From: Oleiagrimonas sp. C23AA
GTDB taxonomy: Bacteria; Pseudomonadota; Gammaproteobacteria; Xanthomonadales; Rhodanobacteraceae
NCBI RefSeq assembly: GCF_011759385.1
Contig: NZ_JAARLY010000003.1
Coordinates: 62,001 to 126,000, forward strand
Direction of reading: 5' to 3'
DNA: 64,000 nt
Made by a program: the position numbers and the translations under genes. A model generated the notes under the pieces. That model was given only the letters and a program-made list of their open reading frames with translations. It did not search any database and was not told the DNA's origin. This document shows positions 8,864-18,062 of the stretch, piece after piece; position 1 is the first letter of the stretch, and every line of letters starts with the position of its first letter.

Positions 8864-9664
8864 ATGAATCGCATTGATCAACGTTTTGCCGAACTGAAGG
8901 CCGCCGGTCGCACGGGTCTGATTCCCTTCATTACCGCTGGTGATCCGGCGCCGGAGGCGACGGTGCCGGTGATGCACGCGCTGGTTCGAGCCGGGGCCGA
9001 TGTGATCGAGCTGGGCATGCCGTTTTCCGAGCCAATGGCCGATGGTCCGGTAATCCAGCACGCCAACGAGCGCGCATTGGCACGTGGCGTGGGGCTTTCC
9101 GACGTACTGGAGATGGTGCGCGCGTTTCGCGCCAATGATGCGACCACGCCGGTGCTGCTGATGGGTTATCTGAACCCGGTGGAGATTCGCGGCTACGCGC
9201 GTTTTGCCGCCGAGGCGGTGGCGGCGGGCGTGGATGGCACACTGATCGTCGATTGCCCGGTGGAAGAGGGCGACACGCTGATGCCGCTGCGCGAGGCCGG
9301 ATTGCGCCAGATCCTGCTGGCGGCGCCCACCACCGCACCCGGGCGTATGGCGCGGTTGTGCGAGGCGGCCGAAGGTTTCCTGTATTATGTGTCGTTTGCC
9401 GGCATTACCGGCGCGGCGCGTCTGTCGGTAGACGATATCGCCGAGCGGGTAAGCCAGATCCGGGCCGCGGCGAAAGCCCCGGTGGCGGTGGGTTTCGGCG
9501 TGCGCGATGCGGCCAGTGCCAAGGCCATCGGCGCGTTCGCCGACGCCGTGGTCATTGGCAGCGCGCTGGTCGACACGCTCGACGGCGCGGCATCTGCCGA
9601 CGAGGCCGCCACGCGGGCGCATGATTTTCTTGCCCCGGTGCGTCAGGCTCTGGACGCCGGCTAG
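8864..9664 (+). CDS. trpA: Tryptophan synthase alpha chain
   Basis: TrpA cleaves indole-3-glycerol phosphate to indole and glyceraldehyde 3-phosphate and channels indole to TrpB. The 266-residue TIM barrel has both catalytic acids at the canonical numbers: E49 in [16 protein letters not shown] and D60 in the same motif. The signature [11 protein letters not shown] is also intact. The start has no Shine-Dalgarno sequence because the hairpin repeat runs up to it, so initiation may depend on read-through from trpB or on the repeat structure. accD follows 44 bases downstream on the same strand. Confidence 0.96.
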   Translation: MNRIDQRFAELKAAGRTGLIPFITAGDPAPEATVPVMHALVRAGADVIELGMPFSEPMADGPVIQHANERALARGVGLSDVLEMVRAFRANDATTPVLLMGYLNPVEIRGYARFAAEAVAAGVDGTLIVDCPVEEGDTLMPLREAGLRQILLAAPTTAPGRMARLCEAAEGFLYYVSFAGITGAARLSVDDIAERVSQIRAAAKAPVAVGFGVRDAASAKAIGAFADAVVIGSALVDTLDGAASADEAATRAHDFLAPVRQALDAG

Positions 9665-9708
9665 TTTGCTTCAAGCCACGGCACAGCCGAGCTGACGGGA
9701 GACCTGAC

Positions 9709-10581
<873 letters not shown>

Positions 10582-10601
10582 TCGGTCGGGTTTGGCTCGA
10601 C

Positions 10602-10636
10602 AAAAAACCGGCAGCCTTAGGGCCGCCGGTTTTTTC
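10602..10636. terminator. Bidirectional intrinsic terminator between accD and the PAP2 gene
   Basis: A hairpin with 9-base arms (CCGGCAGCC and GGCCGCCGG, one mismatch) is flanked by a run of six A on the left and six T on the right. It lies between convergent accD and the PAP2 phosphatase gene, so it can terminate both transcripts. Confidence 0.9.
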
Positions 10637-10653
10637 ATGCCTGTGGAATCGGC

Positions 10654-11199
10654 TTAGCCCAGCAGCGTGACGCCGTTGATCGCAAACAGCGACAGCGAGG
10701 CCAGCGCGGTGCCGATGGCACCGGCGGCCAGCACATCGCTGGGGTAATGCAGCCCCAGTACCACGCGCGAGGCCGCCACCAGCAGCGTGAACGGCACCAG
10801 CAGCGGCGCCAGCATCGGGTAATAGGCCAGCGCCACCAGGGTGAAGCCGACCGCTTGCAGGGTATGCCCGGAGGGAAAGCTGAATTCATCCAGCGGTGGG
10901 ATGTGTGCGATCACGCCGGGGCAGGCGCGGAACGGGCGCGGTCGGCGCGTCCAGCGCTTGAGCAGACGATAAAGGCCCAGGGCGGCCAGACCGGTGAGGG
11001 CCATGTGCGCGGCCGCCTGCAGGCCGCGCCAGCCGCCCAGCGCTGCGATCACGCCCATCAGCGCGTACCAGAACACACCGTCGCCCAGGCGGCTGACGAT
11101 GGCGAAGAAGCGGCCGATGGCGCGGCGTGTGCCCCAGCGATTGGCGGTCAGGCACAGGCGTTGCTCCAGCGCGGCACGCGGGGTGAGTACGGCTTTCAT
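10654..11199 (-). CDS. PAP2-superfamily membrane phosphatase
   Basis: This is a 181-residue membrane protein with the three catalytic motifs of the type-2 phosphatidic acid phosphatase superfamily: K81 to R87-P88 in KRWTRRPRP, P109-S-G-H112, and S144-R to H151 and D155 in SRVVLGLHYPSD. Several hydrophobic segments separate them, and the active site would face the periplasm. Such enzymes dephosphorylate undecaprenyl pyrophosphate, phosphatidic acid or related lipids. The start overlaps the stop of the upstream glycosyltransferase by 4 bases (ATGA), so the two are translationally coupled and may act on one lipid-linked glycan or glycolipid. The substrate is not determined. Confidence 0.88.
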   Translation of the reverse strand: MKAVLTPRAALEQRLCLTANRWGTRRAIGRFFAIVSRLGDGVFWYALMGVIAALGGWRGLQAAAHMALTGLAALGLYRLLKRWTRRPRPFRACPGVIAHIPPLDEFSFPSGHTLQAVGFTLVALAYYPMLAPLLVPFTLLVAASRVVLGLHYPSDVLAAGAIGTALASLSLFAINGVTLLG

Positions 11200-12368
11200 G
11201 AGGCGACTCCAGAGTCGGCCTTGGCGGCCAGGGATGTGGTGCGCTGGACTGGCGCCGGTGCCGCCATGTCCATCAGCAGATGCTCGAAATCGTCGATCAC
11301 CCGTTCCGGGTGCAGGTGGGCCACGCTGTCCCGGGCGCGCTGGCGCAGTGGTGCGTCCAGGGTCTGCACCAGGTCGGTGGCGGCGGCGATGAAGGCCGCG
11401 TCATCGCCATCGGGCACGCGGCGTCCGTTGATGGCATCGCGCAGGTGCTCGCGTGCGGCGCCATCGTCGAAGGCCACGCACGGCAGGGCGCTGGCCAGCG
11501 CCTCCAGCACCACGTTGCCGAAGGTCTCGCTGCGGCTGGGAAACACGAACAGGTCGGCGCTGGCGTAGTGGCGGGCCAGAGCTTCGCCGCGTTGAATGCC
11601 GGTGAAGATGAAGTCCGCATGTGCCGCTTCCAGCTCGGCGCGCGAGGGGCCATCGCCGACCCAGACAAAGCGCGCCTCGGGACGGGCCTTCTGCATGGCG
11701 CGAAAGGCTTTTACGGCCAGGTCCAGATGCTTCTCCGGCGCGATGCGGCCCACATAGAGCACCACCGGCGTGGTCTCGTCGACGCCCCAGGTGCGGCGCA
11801 GATCAGAGTCGCGGCGCCCGGGATGGAACAGCTCGGTATCCACGGCGCGGTGCAACAGCTTCACCCGTTCGATGCCCAGCGCTTCCAGTTCGGCGGCCAG
11901 TGCCTGGGTCGGCACCAGCGTGGCACGCGCCTGGCGGTGGAAGCGACGCAGCCGTGCCTGCACCAGTGGTGTCAGCCAGCCCAGCCCGTAATGGCGGGCG
12001 TAATGGTCGAAGCGGGTGTGAAAACCGCTGGCCGCAGGCAACTTCAGGCGTTGCGCGGCGCGCAGGGCCGAGCCGCCCAGCGGGCCTTCGGTGGCAATGT
12101 AGAGCACGTCCGGTCGTTGCTGGCGCCAGCGCTGGCGCAACCGGCGTGCCGCCGGCAGACCGAAGCGCAGGCCCGGGTAGCGCGGAATGCCCATGCCCGG
12201 CACACGCAATTCGTCGGCGTCGTCGCGCGCCGCTTCACCGCTCTGGCGTGGCCGGATCAGGTCGATCAGGTGGCCGCGCGCGGCCAGGCCCTCGGCCAGG
12301 CTGTGCACGGTCAGTGCCACGCCGTTGACTTCCGGTGGATAGGTCTCGGTAACGATGCCGATGCGCAT
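11196..12368 (-). CDS. GT4-family glycosyltransferase (group 1), mannosyltransferase-like
   Basis: This is a 390-residue GT-B glycosyltransferase. The N-terminus MRIGIVTETYPPEVNGV is the usual start of this family, so ATG 12368 was preferred over an upstream in-frame ATG that would add 28 unrelated residues. The nucleotide-sugar domain has VVLYVGRIAPEKHLDLAV and FPSRSETFGNVVLEALASALP, with the family's E-x7-E pair. It resembles MgtA/PimB-type enzymes that transfer mannose or another hexose to a lipid or glycan. It is the first gene of a two-gene unit with the PAP2 phosphatase. Donor and acceptor are unknown. Confidence 0.85.
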   Translation of the reverse strand: MRIGIVTETYPPEVNGVALTVHSLAEGLAARGHLIDLIRPRQSGEAARDDADELRVPGMGIPRYPGLRFGLPAARRLRQRWRQQRPDVLYIATEGPLGGSALRAAQRLKLPAASGFHTRFDHYARHYGLGWLTPLVQARLRRFHRQARATLVPTQALAAELEALGIERVKLLHRAVDTELFHPGRRDSDLRRTWGVDETTPVVLYVGRIAPEKHLDLAVKAFRAMQKARPEARFVWVGDGPSRAELEAAHADFIFTGIQRGEALARHYASADLFVFPSRSETFGNVVLEALASALPCVAFDDGAAREHLRDAINGRRVPDGDDAAFIAAATDLVQTLDAPLRQRARDSVAHLHPERVIDDFEHLLMDMAAPAPVQRTTSLAAKADSGVAS

Positions 12369-12538
12369 CGGTGTGGCCCGTGTTGAGTTGATCACGGGTG
12401 CCCAGCTTCCGGGCCCGGCATTGCATGCCGGTGATACATGCATGACGCGCATGTGACGCCGCAGCGTGCGTGGGCGTAAAGTGAGGCGGCGGCGCGTGGG
12501 GCGCCGTCGGTCACGGTCATCTTTCCGGGGAGGTTGAT

Positions 12539-12979
12539 ATGGCGATGCGAAACGTTTTTCTGGCCCTGCTGCTGGGCGGTGCGGCAGCGCTGGGCAGCGC
12601 GCAGGCGGCCGATGGCATGGCCGCGCACAGCCGTCCGGCCGATGCGCGCGTGTACATCATTTCGCCAGCCGATGGCGCGCATGTGGGACCCACGGTGACG
12701 GTACGCTTTGGCCTTTCCGGCATGGGCGTGGCGCCGGCGGGCGTGATGCACGCCAACACCGGCCACCATCACCTGCTGGTGGATGTCGACACGCTGCCCA
12801 AGGCGGGCGTGCCGATTCCCAACGATGCCCATCACCATCATTTTGGCGGTGGCCAGACGCAGACCACGCTGCACCTGACGCCGGGCACGCACACCTTGCA
12901 GCTGGAGCTGGCCGACGCCGCGCACGTGCCGTTCGATCCGCCGCTGGTGTCGAAGAAGATCACCATTCACGTCAAATAA
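12539..12979 (+). CDS. DUF4399 domain protein, exported
   Basis: The 146-residue protein has a cleavable signal peptide ending near AQA (about residues 1-23), followed by a DUF4399 domain with NTGHHHLLVDVD, HHHHFGGGQTQT and PGTHTLQLELAD. The His-rich loops (GHHH and AHHHHFGGG) could bind metal, but that is inference. A GGGGAGG element lies 5 bases before ATG 12539 and 11 before ATG 12545, so either may be used. It is divergent from the glycosyltransferase. The function of the family is unknown and the location should be periplasmic. Confidence 0.8.
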   Translation: MAMRNVFLALLLGGAAALGSAQAADGMAAHSRPADARVYIISPADGAHVGPTVTVRFGLSGMGVAPAGVMHANTGHHHLLVDVDTLPKAGVPIPNDAHHHHFGGGQTQTTLHLTPGTHTLQLELADAAHVPFDPPLVSKKITIHVK

Positions 12980-12999
12980 GGCGCGGGCAGCCGAAAGCT

Positions 13000-13043
13000 C
13001 GCCGGTGCCCGGCATTCGCCGCACCGGCGGGATCGGCTAAAAT
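13000..13043 (+). promoter_or_regulatory. Hairpin and candidate gltX promoter
   Basis: A perfect 9-base inverted repeat, CGCCGGTGC (13000-13008) with GCACCGGCG (13021-13029), follows the DUF4399 gene and may end its transcript, although it lacks a T-run. Just after it is a good -10 element TAAAAT (13038-13043), with a poor -35 TTCGCC (13015-13020) at 17 bases. This is the only promoter-like sequence before gltX. Confidence 0.5.
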
Positions 13044-13076
13044 GCGGCGTTTGCCGTTGCCGCATCGACATTTGCC

Positions 13077-14480
13077 ATGACCTTCCGCACCCGTTTTGCC
13101 CCCAGTCCCACCGGTTTTCTGCACATTGGCGGCGCGCGTACCGCGCTGTACTGCTGGCTGGAGGCGCGCCATCGCGGTGGCGAGTTCGTGCTGCGCGTGG
13201 AAGATACCGACCGCGAGCGCTCCACCGACGAGGCCGTGCAGGCCATTCTCGACGGCATGCACTGGCTGGGCCTGGATGCCGACATCGGCCCGATCTACCA
13301 GACCGAGCGCGTGGCGCGTTACCGCGAAGTGGCCGATAAGCTGCTGGCCGAGGGCAAAGCCTACTGGGCCTATGAAACCCGCGAGGAAATCGACGCCATG
13401 CGCGAGGCCGCCCGTGCCAAGGGCGAGAAGCCGCGCTACAACGGCTACTACCGCGATCGCAACGAGCCGTATCGCGACGATCCCAACCGCGTGCTGCGCT
13501 TCAAGAACCCGCTGCAGGGCTCGGTGGTGTTCGAAGACAAGGTGAAGGGTCGCATCGAGTGGTCCAACAGCGAGCTGGACGATTTCGTGCTGATGCGTTC
13601 GGACGGCTTTCCGACCTACAACTTCGCGGTGGTGGTCGACGACATGGACATGGGCATCACCGAGGTGATCCGCGGTGACGACCACGTCAACAACACGCCG
13701 CGCCAGATCAACGTGTACGAGGCGCTTGGCGCGCCGGTGCCGGTGTTCGCGCACCTGCCGATGATCCTGGGCGCGGACGGCCAGAAGCTGTCCAAGCGTC
13801 ATGGTGCGGTCGGCGTGATGCAGTACCGCGAGGACGGCTATCTGCCCGAGGCGCTGCTCAATTACCTGGTGCGCCTGGGCTGGTCGCATGGCGACCAGGA
13901 AATCTTCTCGCGCCCAGAGATGATCGAGCTGTTCGACATCGCCGACGTCAACAGCTCGGCTTCGCGCTTTGACATGGCCAAGCTGGGCTGGCTCAACCAG
14001 CAGTACTTCAAGAACGAGGACCCGGCGCGCGTCGCGGTCGAGCTTGTCTGGCACCTGGAGCACATCGGCATCGACCCGGCCACCGGTCCGGCGCCGGCCG
14101 AGGTAGTCACGGCGCTGGCCGACCGTGTGCAGACGCTGAAGGAAATGGCCGAGCGCGCCAGGGTCTGGTACACGCCGATCACTGAGTGGGACGAAAAGGC
14201 CGTCAGCAAGCATCTGGGCTCGGCCACCGCGCCGGCGGTGCTGGATAAGGCCGGCCAGAAGCTGGCCGCGCTGGATCAGTGGACCGTCGAGGCGGTGCAC
14301 GGCGTGATCGAAGCGATTGCCGCCGAGCTGGAGCTGGGCATGGGCAAGGTGGCGCAGCCCTTGCGCGTGGCCATGACCGGAACCCAGGTCTCGCCGTCGA
14401 TCGATCACACGGTGTATCTGTGCGGCCGCGAAAACGCGCTGGCGCGCATCGTCGAGGCGCGTTCTCGCTGCGTCGGCTGA
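13077..14480 (+). CDS. gltX: Glutamyl-tRNA synthetase
   Basis: This 467-residue class I aminoacyl-tRNA synthetase charges tRNA-Glu. The HIGH-type motif is HIGG (residues 16-19) in [19 protein letters not shown], and the KMSKS-type motif is KLSKR (237-241). The length is normal for a full GltX with its anticodon-binding domain, not for the short Glu-Q-RS paralogue. A small membrane-protein gene and zur follow closely on the same strand. Confidence 0.97.
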   Translation: MTFRTRFAPSPTGFLHIGGARTALYCWLEARHRGGEFVLRVEDTDRERSTDEAVQAILDGMHWLGLDADIGPIYQTERVARYREVADKLLAEGKAYWAYETREEIDAMREAARAKGEKPRYNGYYRDRNEPYRDDPNRVLRFKNPLQGSVVFEDKVKGRIEWSNSELDDFVLMRSDGFPTYNFAVVVDDMDMGITEVIRGDDHVNNTPRQINVYEALGAPVPVFAHLPMILGADGQKLSKRHGAVGVMQYREDGYLPEALLNYLVRLGWSHGDQEIFSRPEMIELFDIADVNSSASRFDMAKLGWLNQQYFKNEDPARVAVELVWHLEHIGIDPATGPAPAEVVTALADRVQTLKEMAERARVWYTPITEWDEKAVSKHLGSATAPAVLDKAGQKLAALDQWTVEAVHGVIEAIAAELELGMGKVAQPLRVAMTGTQVSPSIDHTVYLCGRENALARIVEARSRCVG

Positions 14481-14492
14481 TGAGCGCGCCGC

Positions 14493-14783
14493 ATGGGTGA
14501 ACTGCTGCAAAAGGCCATGCATGGCGTGGATCCGTCCGCGCCGGGTGCGGCCTGGCAGATCTTTCGCAATCTGATGGCGCTGGTGCCGTGGTGGCCGATG
14601 ATCTGGCTGACCGTGGTTTCGGTGCTGGTCGGCGCCTGGCTGGGCTGGCGCCGTGGCCGGCTCTGGGAAGGCGTGTTGTGGGCGCTGCTGCTGGGGCCCC
14701 TGGGATGGCCGGTGATCCTGGCGCGGCCCTCACGCGGCGGCGCCTCGGGCGGTGCTACCATGCACCGGCAACGCAAGGAGTAA
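14493..14783 (+). CDS. Small membrane protein, hypothetical
   Basis: This is a 96-residue protein with two hydrophobic segments (ALVPWWPMIWLTVVSVLVGAW and LWEGVLWALLLGPLGWPVIL) separated by a basic turn (GWRRGR). The C-terminus is basic and low-complexity. It starts 13 bases after gltX and ends 7 bases before zur, so it is probably co-transcribed with them. No family is recognised. Its conservation in this position elsewhere would be the main support for it being a real gene. Confidence 0.6.
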   Translation: MGELLQKAMHGVDPSAPGAAWQIFRNLMALVPWWPMIWLTVVSVLVGAWLGWRRGRLWEGVLWALLLGPLGWPVILARPSRGGASGGATMHRQRKE

Positions 14784-14790
14784 CGCCGTC

Positions 14791-15264
14791 ATGAGCACCC
14801 CTTTCCACCAGCCGCATATCCATCGCGAGGACGCCGCCGGCTTCGTGCGCGCGGTGGAAACCGCGTGCCAGGAGCGCGGGCTGCGCCTGACGCCGCTGCG
14901 TCGCGAGGTGCTGGAGCTGCTGGCGGCCGAATCCAAGCCGATCAAGGCCTATGATCTGCTTGATCGCTTGCGCGAAAGCCATGGTGGCGCGGCGCCGCCC
15001 ACGGTGTACCGCGCGCTGGATTTCCTGGTTGGCAATGGCTTTGTGCACAAGCTGGAATCGATCAATGCGTTTGTGTCCTGCCATCACCCGGCCGAATCGC
15101 ACCAGGTGCCGTTTCTGATCTGCGACAACTGTGCCGACGCGATTGAGATCTGTGACGCCCGCGTTGCCGAGCTGATCGAGGAAAAGGCCCGCGCGCTGGG
15201 ATTCCAGCCGCAGGCACAGACGCTGGAAGTGCATGGTCTGTGCAGCCGTTGCCGCAGTCACTGA
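14791..15264 (+). CDS. zur: Fur-family zinc uptake regulator Zur
   Basis: The 157-residue Fur-superfamily repressor has an N-terminal winged helix (RLTPLRREVLELLAAESKPI) and a C-terminal dimerisation domain. The structural zinc cysteines are two CXXC pairs, C111/C114 (CDNC) and C151/C154 (CSRC). The regulatory-site candidates are C97-H98-H99. The GLCSRC C-terminus and the neighbourhood identify Zur rather than Fur. ATG 14791 is preceded by AAGGAG. A perfect terminator follows. A ZIP transporter and an M23 peptidase with a near-consensus Zur box lie just downstream, which supports autonomous zinc-responsive repression of that pair. Confidence 0.92.
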   Translation: MSTPFHQPHIHREDAAGFVRAVETACQERGLRLTPLRREVLELLAAESKPIKAYDLLDRLRESHGGAAPPTVYRALDFLVGNGFVHKLESINAFVSCHHPAESHQVPFLICDNCADAIEICDARVAELIEEKARALGFQPQAQTLEVHGLCSRCRSH

Positions 15265-15292
15265 GGACTGGGCGAGCATCATGAGACATCGA

Positions 15293-15322
15293 ACCGGATG
15301 GCCGACGCCATCCGGTTTTTTT
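15293..15322. terminator. Intrinsic terminator after zur
   Basis: A perfect 10-base stem (ACCGGATGGC with GCCATCCGGT) has a 4-base loop and is followed by six T. An A precedes the stem, so weak function towards the convergent ZIP gene is possible. Confidence 0.93.
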
Positions 15323-15347
15323 ATGTCGCTTGCAGGCTTGCCGGTTG

Positions 15348-16082
15348 TCAGTGTCCGTTATCGAGCAGGGTCAGTGTCCACATCGCCACCAGGCCGGCGA
15401 GTACACCAAGCAGCGGCGTGAGTCGGCGCGTTATCCGAAGCTGGCGCCACAGCGCGGGCGCAAGGTCGATGCAGGCCACGTACAGCGTGGTACCCGTCGC
15501 CACCGCCAGGGTCGCCGCCAGCGCACTGCCGTGACTGGCCAGTTCGCTTGCCAGCAGGGCGCCTATCGGGGTGGTCAGGCTGGTGGCGAAGCAATAGATC
15601 AGCGCCTGGCGCGGCGTCTGTCCGCCGGAGACCAGTACGCCGGCATTGCTCAGCTCGCGCGGCAGCGCATGGGCCACCAGTGCCGCCGTGACCCACGCGC
15701 CCACCACCGGACCCAGCGCGAAGCTGGCGCCGATCACCAGGCCATCGCACAGATGGTGCACGGCATCGCCGATCATGTTCATGCGCGCAAAGCTGGCGGT
15801 GTGCCCGCGCGGCCAGTGCCGCACACCGATCTCGATCAGCACGAAGCCGGCTACGCCCGCGGCCAGCCACGGCGCGGCGGCGGCAAGCCCCATCCCGCAC
15901 GCGCTGATTTGCGGCAGCATGTGCATCAGGGCGTCGCCCAGCAGCAGCCCGATGGCGGCCGCCTGCAGCCACGGCAGCAGGCGAGAAAGCAACTGCGCCG
16001 GAACGCGCATCAGGCTGCCGGCGACGCCGGCGCAGGCCGTGACCAGCAGGCTGCCGAGCAGCGCCGGAATAGGGGTCATCAT
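15348..16082 (-). CDS. ZIP-family metal (zinc) importer
   Basis: The 244-residue inner-membrane protein has about eight hydrophobic segments. The ZIP metal-transport motifs are in the fourth and fifth helices: GDAVHHLCDGLVIGASF and AHALPRELSNAG (H-x-P-x-E). Bacterial ZIP proteins take up zinc and sometimes iron or manganese. The start codons at 16082 and 16079 lie 30 bases from a near-ideal Zur box that overlaps the only -10 hexamer (TATAAT on this strand). Repression by Zur under zinc sufficiency is therefore likely. It converges with zur. Confidence 0.88.
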   Translation of the reverse strand: MMTPIPALLGSLLVTACAGVAGSLMRVPAQLLSRLLPWLQAAAIGLLLGDALMHMLPQISACGMGLAAAAPWLAAGVAGFVLIEIGVRHWPRGHTASFARMNMIGDAVHHLCDGLVIGASFALGPVVGAWVTAALVAHALPRELSNAGVLVSGGQTPRQALIYCFATSLTTPIGALLASELASHGSALAATLAVATGTTLYVACIDLAPALWRQLRITRRLTPLLGVLAGLVAMWTLTLLDNGH

Positions 16083-16112
16083 GGAGTGGTGAGGGGGTAG
16101 GTGAACGTCCAG

Positions 16113-16125
16113 GTTATATTATAAC
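16113..16125. promoter_or_regulatory. Zur box shared by the ZIP importer and the M23 peptidase genes
   Basis: GTTATATTATAAC is a perfect palindrome around a central T and equals the core of the known proteobacterial Zur operator (GTTATAnTATAAC). It lies between divergent genes, 30 bases from the ZIP start and 73 from the M23 start. It contains TATAAT on the minus strand and TATATT on the plus strand, so bound Zur would cover both -10 regions. zur itself is less than 1 kb away. Confidence 0.85.
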
Positions 16126-16198
16126 ATCGTCGCGTCGTGGGAACATTCACGCTGTCTTCACGGTCTGGACACGGACACAGCACATTCGCGGGGTGACG

Positions 16199-17368
16199 AT
16201 GAAATTCGCTGGAGCATGTCTGGTCGCGGCTTTCGCCGTGGTCGCGGGAGCGGCAGGGGCCACACCGGCCCGCAATATCAACATCAAGTGGAATACCGGC
16301 GCCGCACCGGCGTTGCCGCAACCCAAGTGCGTACTGCACAGGGTGACAGTGACACGCGGTGACAGTGCCTACACGCTGCTGCGCGATGCGGGCGTGGATG
16401 CCGGCAGCGTGATGCGCTGGCTGTCCCAGCCGACGGACGCCCACGTGCTGCGTCGCATGCGTCCGGGCGATGCGTTGAGTTTCTGCGCCGCGCAAACGCT
16501 TGGTGGTGGTACCCATCTGACCTCGCTCAAGCTGATCCACGACCAGGCAAGCCAGGCATTGTCGGCGCCGCGACCCCACGCCGAACGCGGCCTGGTAACG
16601 GTGGGCTTCACCATCCGTCATTCGCTTGCCCGCGAGCTGCGTCACCAGCATGTCAGCTCGGCACTGGCCATGGCAGTGCATGAATATCTGGCCCATGACC
16701 GCGACCTGCCGACGCATCTGCCGGCGGGTGCCAGGATCAAGGCCATCTTTTCCGGCGCGCCATCGCATGCGCGTTCGCGCCTGCTGTGTCTGGATGTGAC
16801 ACTGCACAAGCATCATCACCGCATCTACCACTATGTGGATGGCAAGGGTGCGCAGTATCTGGTCGGCAGCCACGGCCACGGTGTGCGCATGCTGGCCATG
16901 ATCAAGCCGTTGCCGCACGCGCGCATTTCCTCGGGCTGGGGCTGGCGCATCAATCCGGTGCTCAAGCGCCGCGAGTTCCACAAGGGTATTGACTATGCCG
17001 CGCCGCTGGGCACGCCGATCCGCGCCGCCATGACCGGCACCGTGGACATGGCGCGCTGGCATGGCAACTACGGCCGCCTGGTGGAGATTCGCTCCTCGCA
17101 TGGCGTGGTGACTCGTTACGGCCACCTGCATCGCATGGCGCACGGCATCCACAATGGCGTGCATGTGCATGCCGGCGAGGTGATCGGTTATGTGGGCTCG
17201 ACCGGGCTCTCCACCGGCCCGCATCTGTATTTTGAGCTGTGGGAACACCACAAGCGCATCAATCCGCTCGTGCATCGGCCGGCCATAAGCGCTAGCCTGA
17301 GCCGCAAGGATCGCCACCGCTTTTCAGCTTACGTACATACCCTGGCCGAGCAGGTACCACTCAGCTGA
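16199..17368 (+). CDS. M23-family (LytM) murein endopeptidase, probably Zur-regulated
   Basis: This is a 389-residue exported peptidase: signal peptide about 1-22, an N-terminal region with an OapA/LysM-like segment (RVTVTRGDSAYTLL), a middle domain, and a C-terminal M23 domain. The catalytic and zinc-binding set is complete: H261 and D265 (HKGID), H309 and H311 (GHLHR), and H342 (GPHLYFEL). M23 enzymes cut peptidoglycan cross-links to allow wall growth. The shared Zur box suggests induction in low zinc, as known for ShyB of Vibrio cholerae and consistent with mepM beside znuA in E. coli. ATG 16199 was chosen over GTG 16193 for codon type. Confidence 0.88.
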   Translation: MKFAGACLVAAFAVVAGAAGATPARNINIKWNTGAAPALPQPKCVLHRVTVTRGDSAYTLLRDAGVDAGSVMRWLSQPTDAHVLRRMRPGDALSFCAAQTLGGGTHLTSLKLIHDQASQALSAPRPHAERGLVTVGFTIRHSLARELRHQHVSSALAMAVHEYLAHDRDLPTHLPAGARIKAIFSGAPSHARSRLLCLDVTLHKHHHRIYHYVDGKGAQYLVGSHGHGVRMLAMIKPLPHARISSGWGWRINPVLKRREFHKGIDYAAPLGTPIRAAMTGTVDMARWHGNYGRLVEIRSSHGVVTRYGHLHRMAHGIHNGVHVHAGEVIGYVGSTGLSTGPHLYFELWEHHKRINPLVHRPAISASLSRKDRHRFSAYVHTLAEQVPLS

Positions 17369-17444
17369 GGTTTTGCGTCAGGGTGTGCTGTGGCGAGGAC
17401 ATGCAGGCCCGGTACCCCCGGCGCCCACGACGCCGGTATTGTTG

Positions 17445-17840
17445 ATGCAAGCGCTAGGACATTTCGACCTCCGTCTCGACCCTCAGGCCGCGGGCGCGGT
17501 GGCGCATGCCCCTTTTTCACGGGTGCTGCTGCTCAAGCGCTTCCACGGTGATCTGGTGGCGCGCAGCCGCGGTGAGCTGCTGACGTTCCGCACACCGGTG
17601 CAGGGCTCATCGGGTTTCGTTGCCCTGGAGCAGGTCGATGGTCTGCTGGGTGGTCGCGAGGGCAGTTTCGTGCTGCGCCACAGCGGGACCCTGGTGCGCG
17701 GTGCCTCCCAGGTGGCCGTCTCGGTGTTGCCTGATTCGGGGACCGGCTCCCTGGTGGGGCTGCACGGCGACATGCATATCGGCATCGAGCACGGCTTGCA
17801 TGCTTATCGCTTTGAGTATGCCTTTCGCGAGGCGGCGTGA
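17445..17840 (+). CDS. DUF3224 family protein
   Basis: The 131-residue cytoplasmic protein matches DUF3224 along its length: KRFHGDLVARSRGELLTF, GSSGFVALEQVDGLLGGR, GSFVLRHSGTL and PDSGTGSLVGLHG. The fold is a small beta barrel related to allene-oxide-cyclase-like proteins, and no reaction is established. ATG 17445 lacks a clear Shine-Dalgarno sequence; TTG 17442 is possible. It follows the M23 gene by 76 bases, so co-transcription is possible but not shown. Confidence 0.82.
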   Translation: MQALGHFDLRLDPQAAGAVAHAPFSRVLLLKRFHGDLVARSRGELLTFRTPVQGSSGFVALEQVDGLLGGREGSFVLRHSGTLVRGASQVAVSVLPDSGTGSLVGLHGDMHIGIEHGLHAYRFEYAFREAA

Positions 17841-18062
17841 CTGCTGCTGGCAAGGTGCCGGTGATCGTCTGACGCGTCGTTCATTTCCCGCTGTTTTGCC
17901 GGTTGGGATGCTTGTCTTTACATGGTCAAGGCTGATTGCTGGCGGCAGCTTGCCGTCTGCCTTGGCATGGCGGCGTGAACCGGCCGGGAAAAAGCGGGAG
18001 CGCGACCGCCACGGCCGCGCCCCTCGGGAGTGCCGGCGACAGGCGCCGGCGGGGAGAACGCA

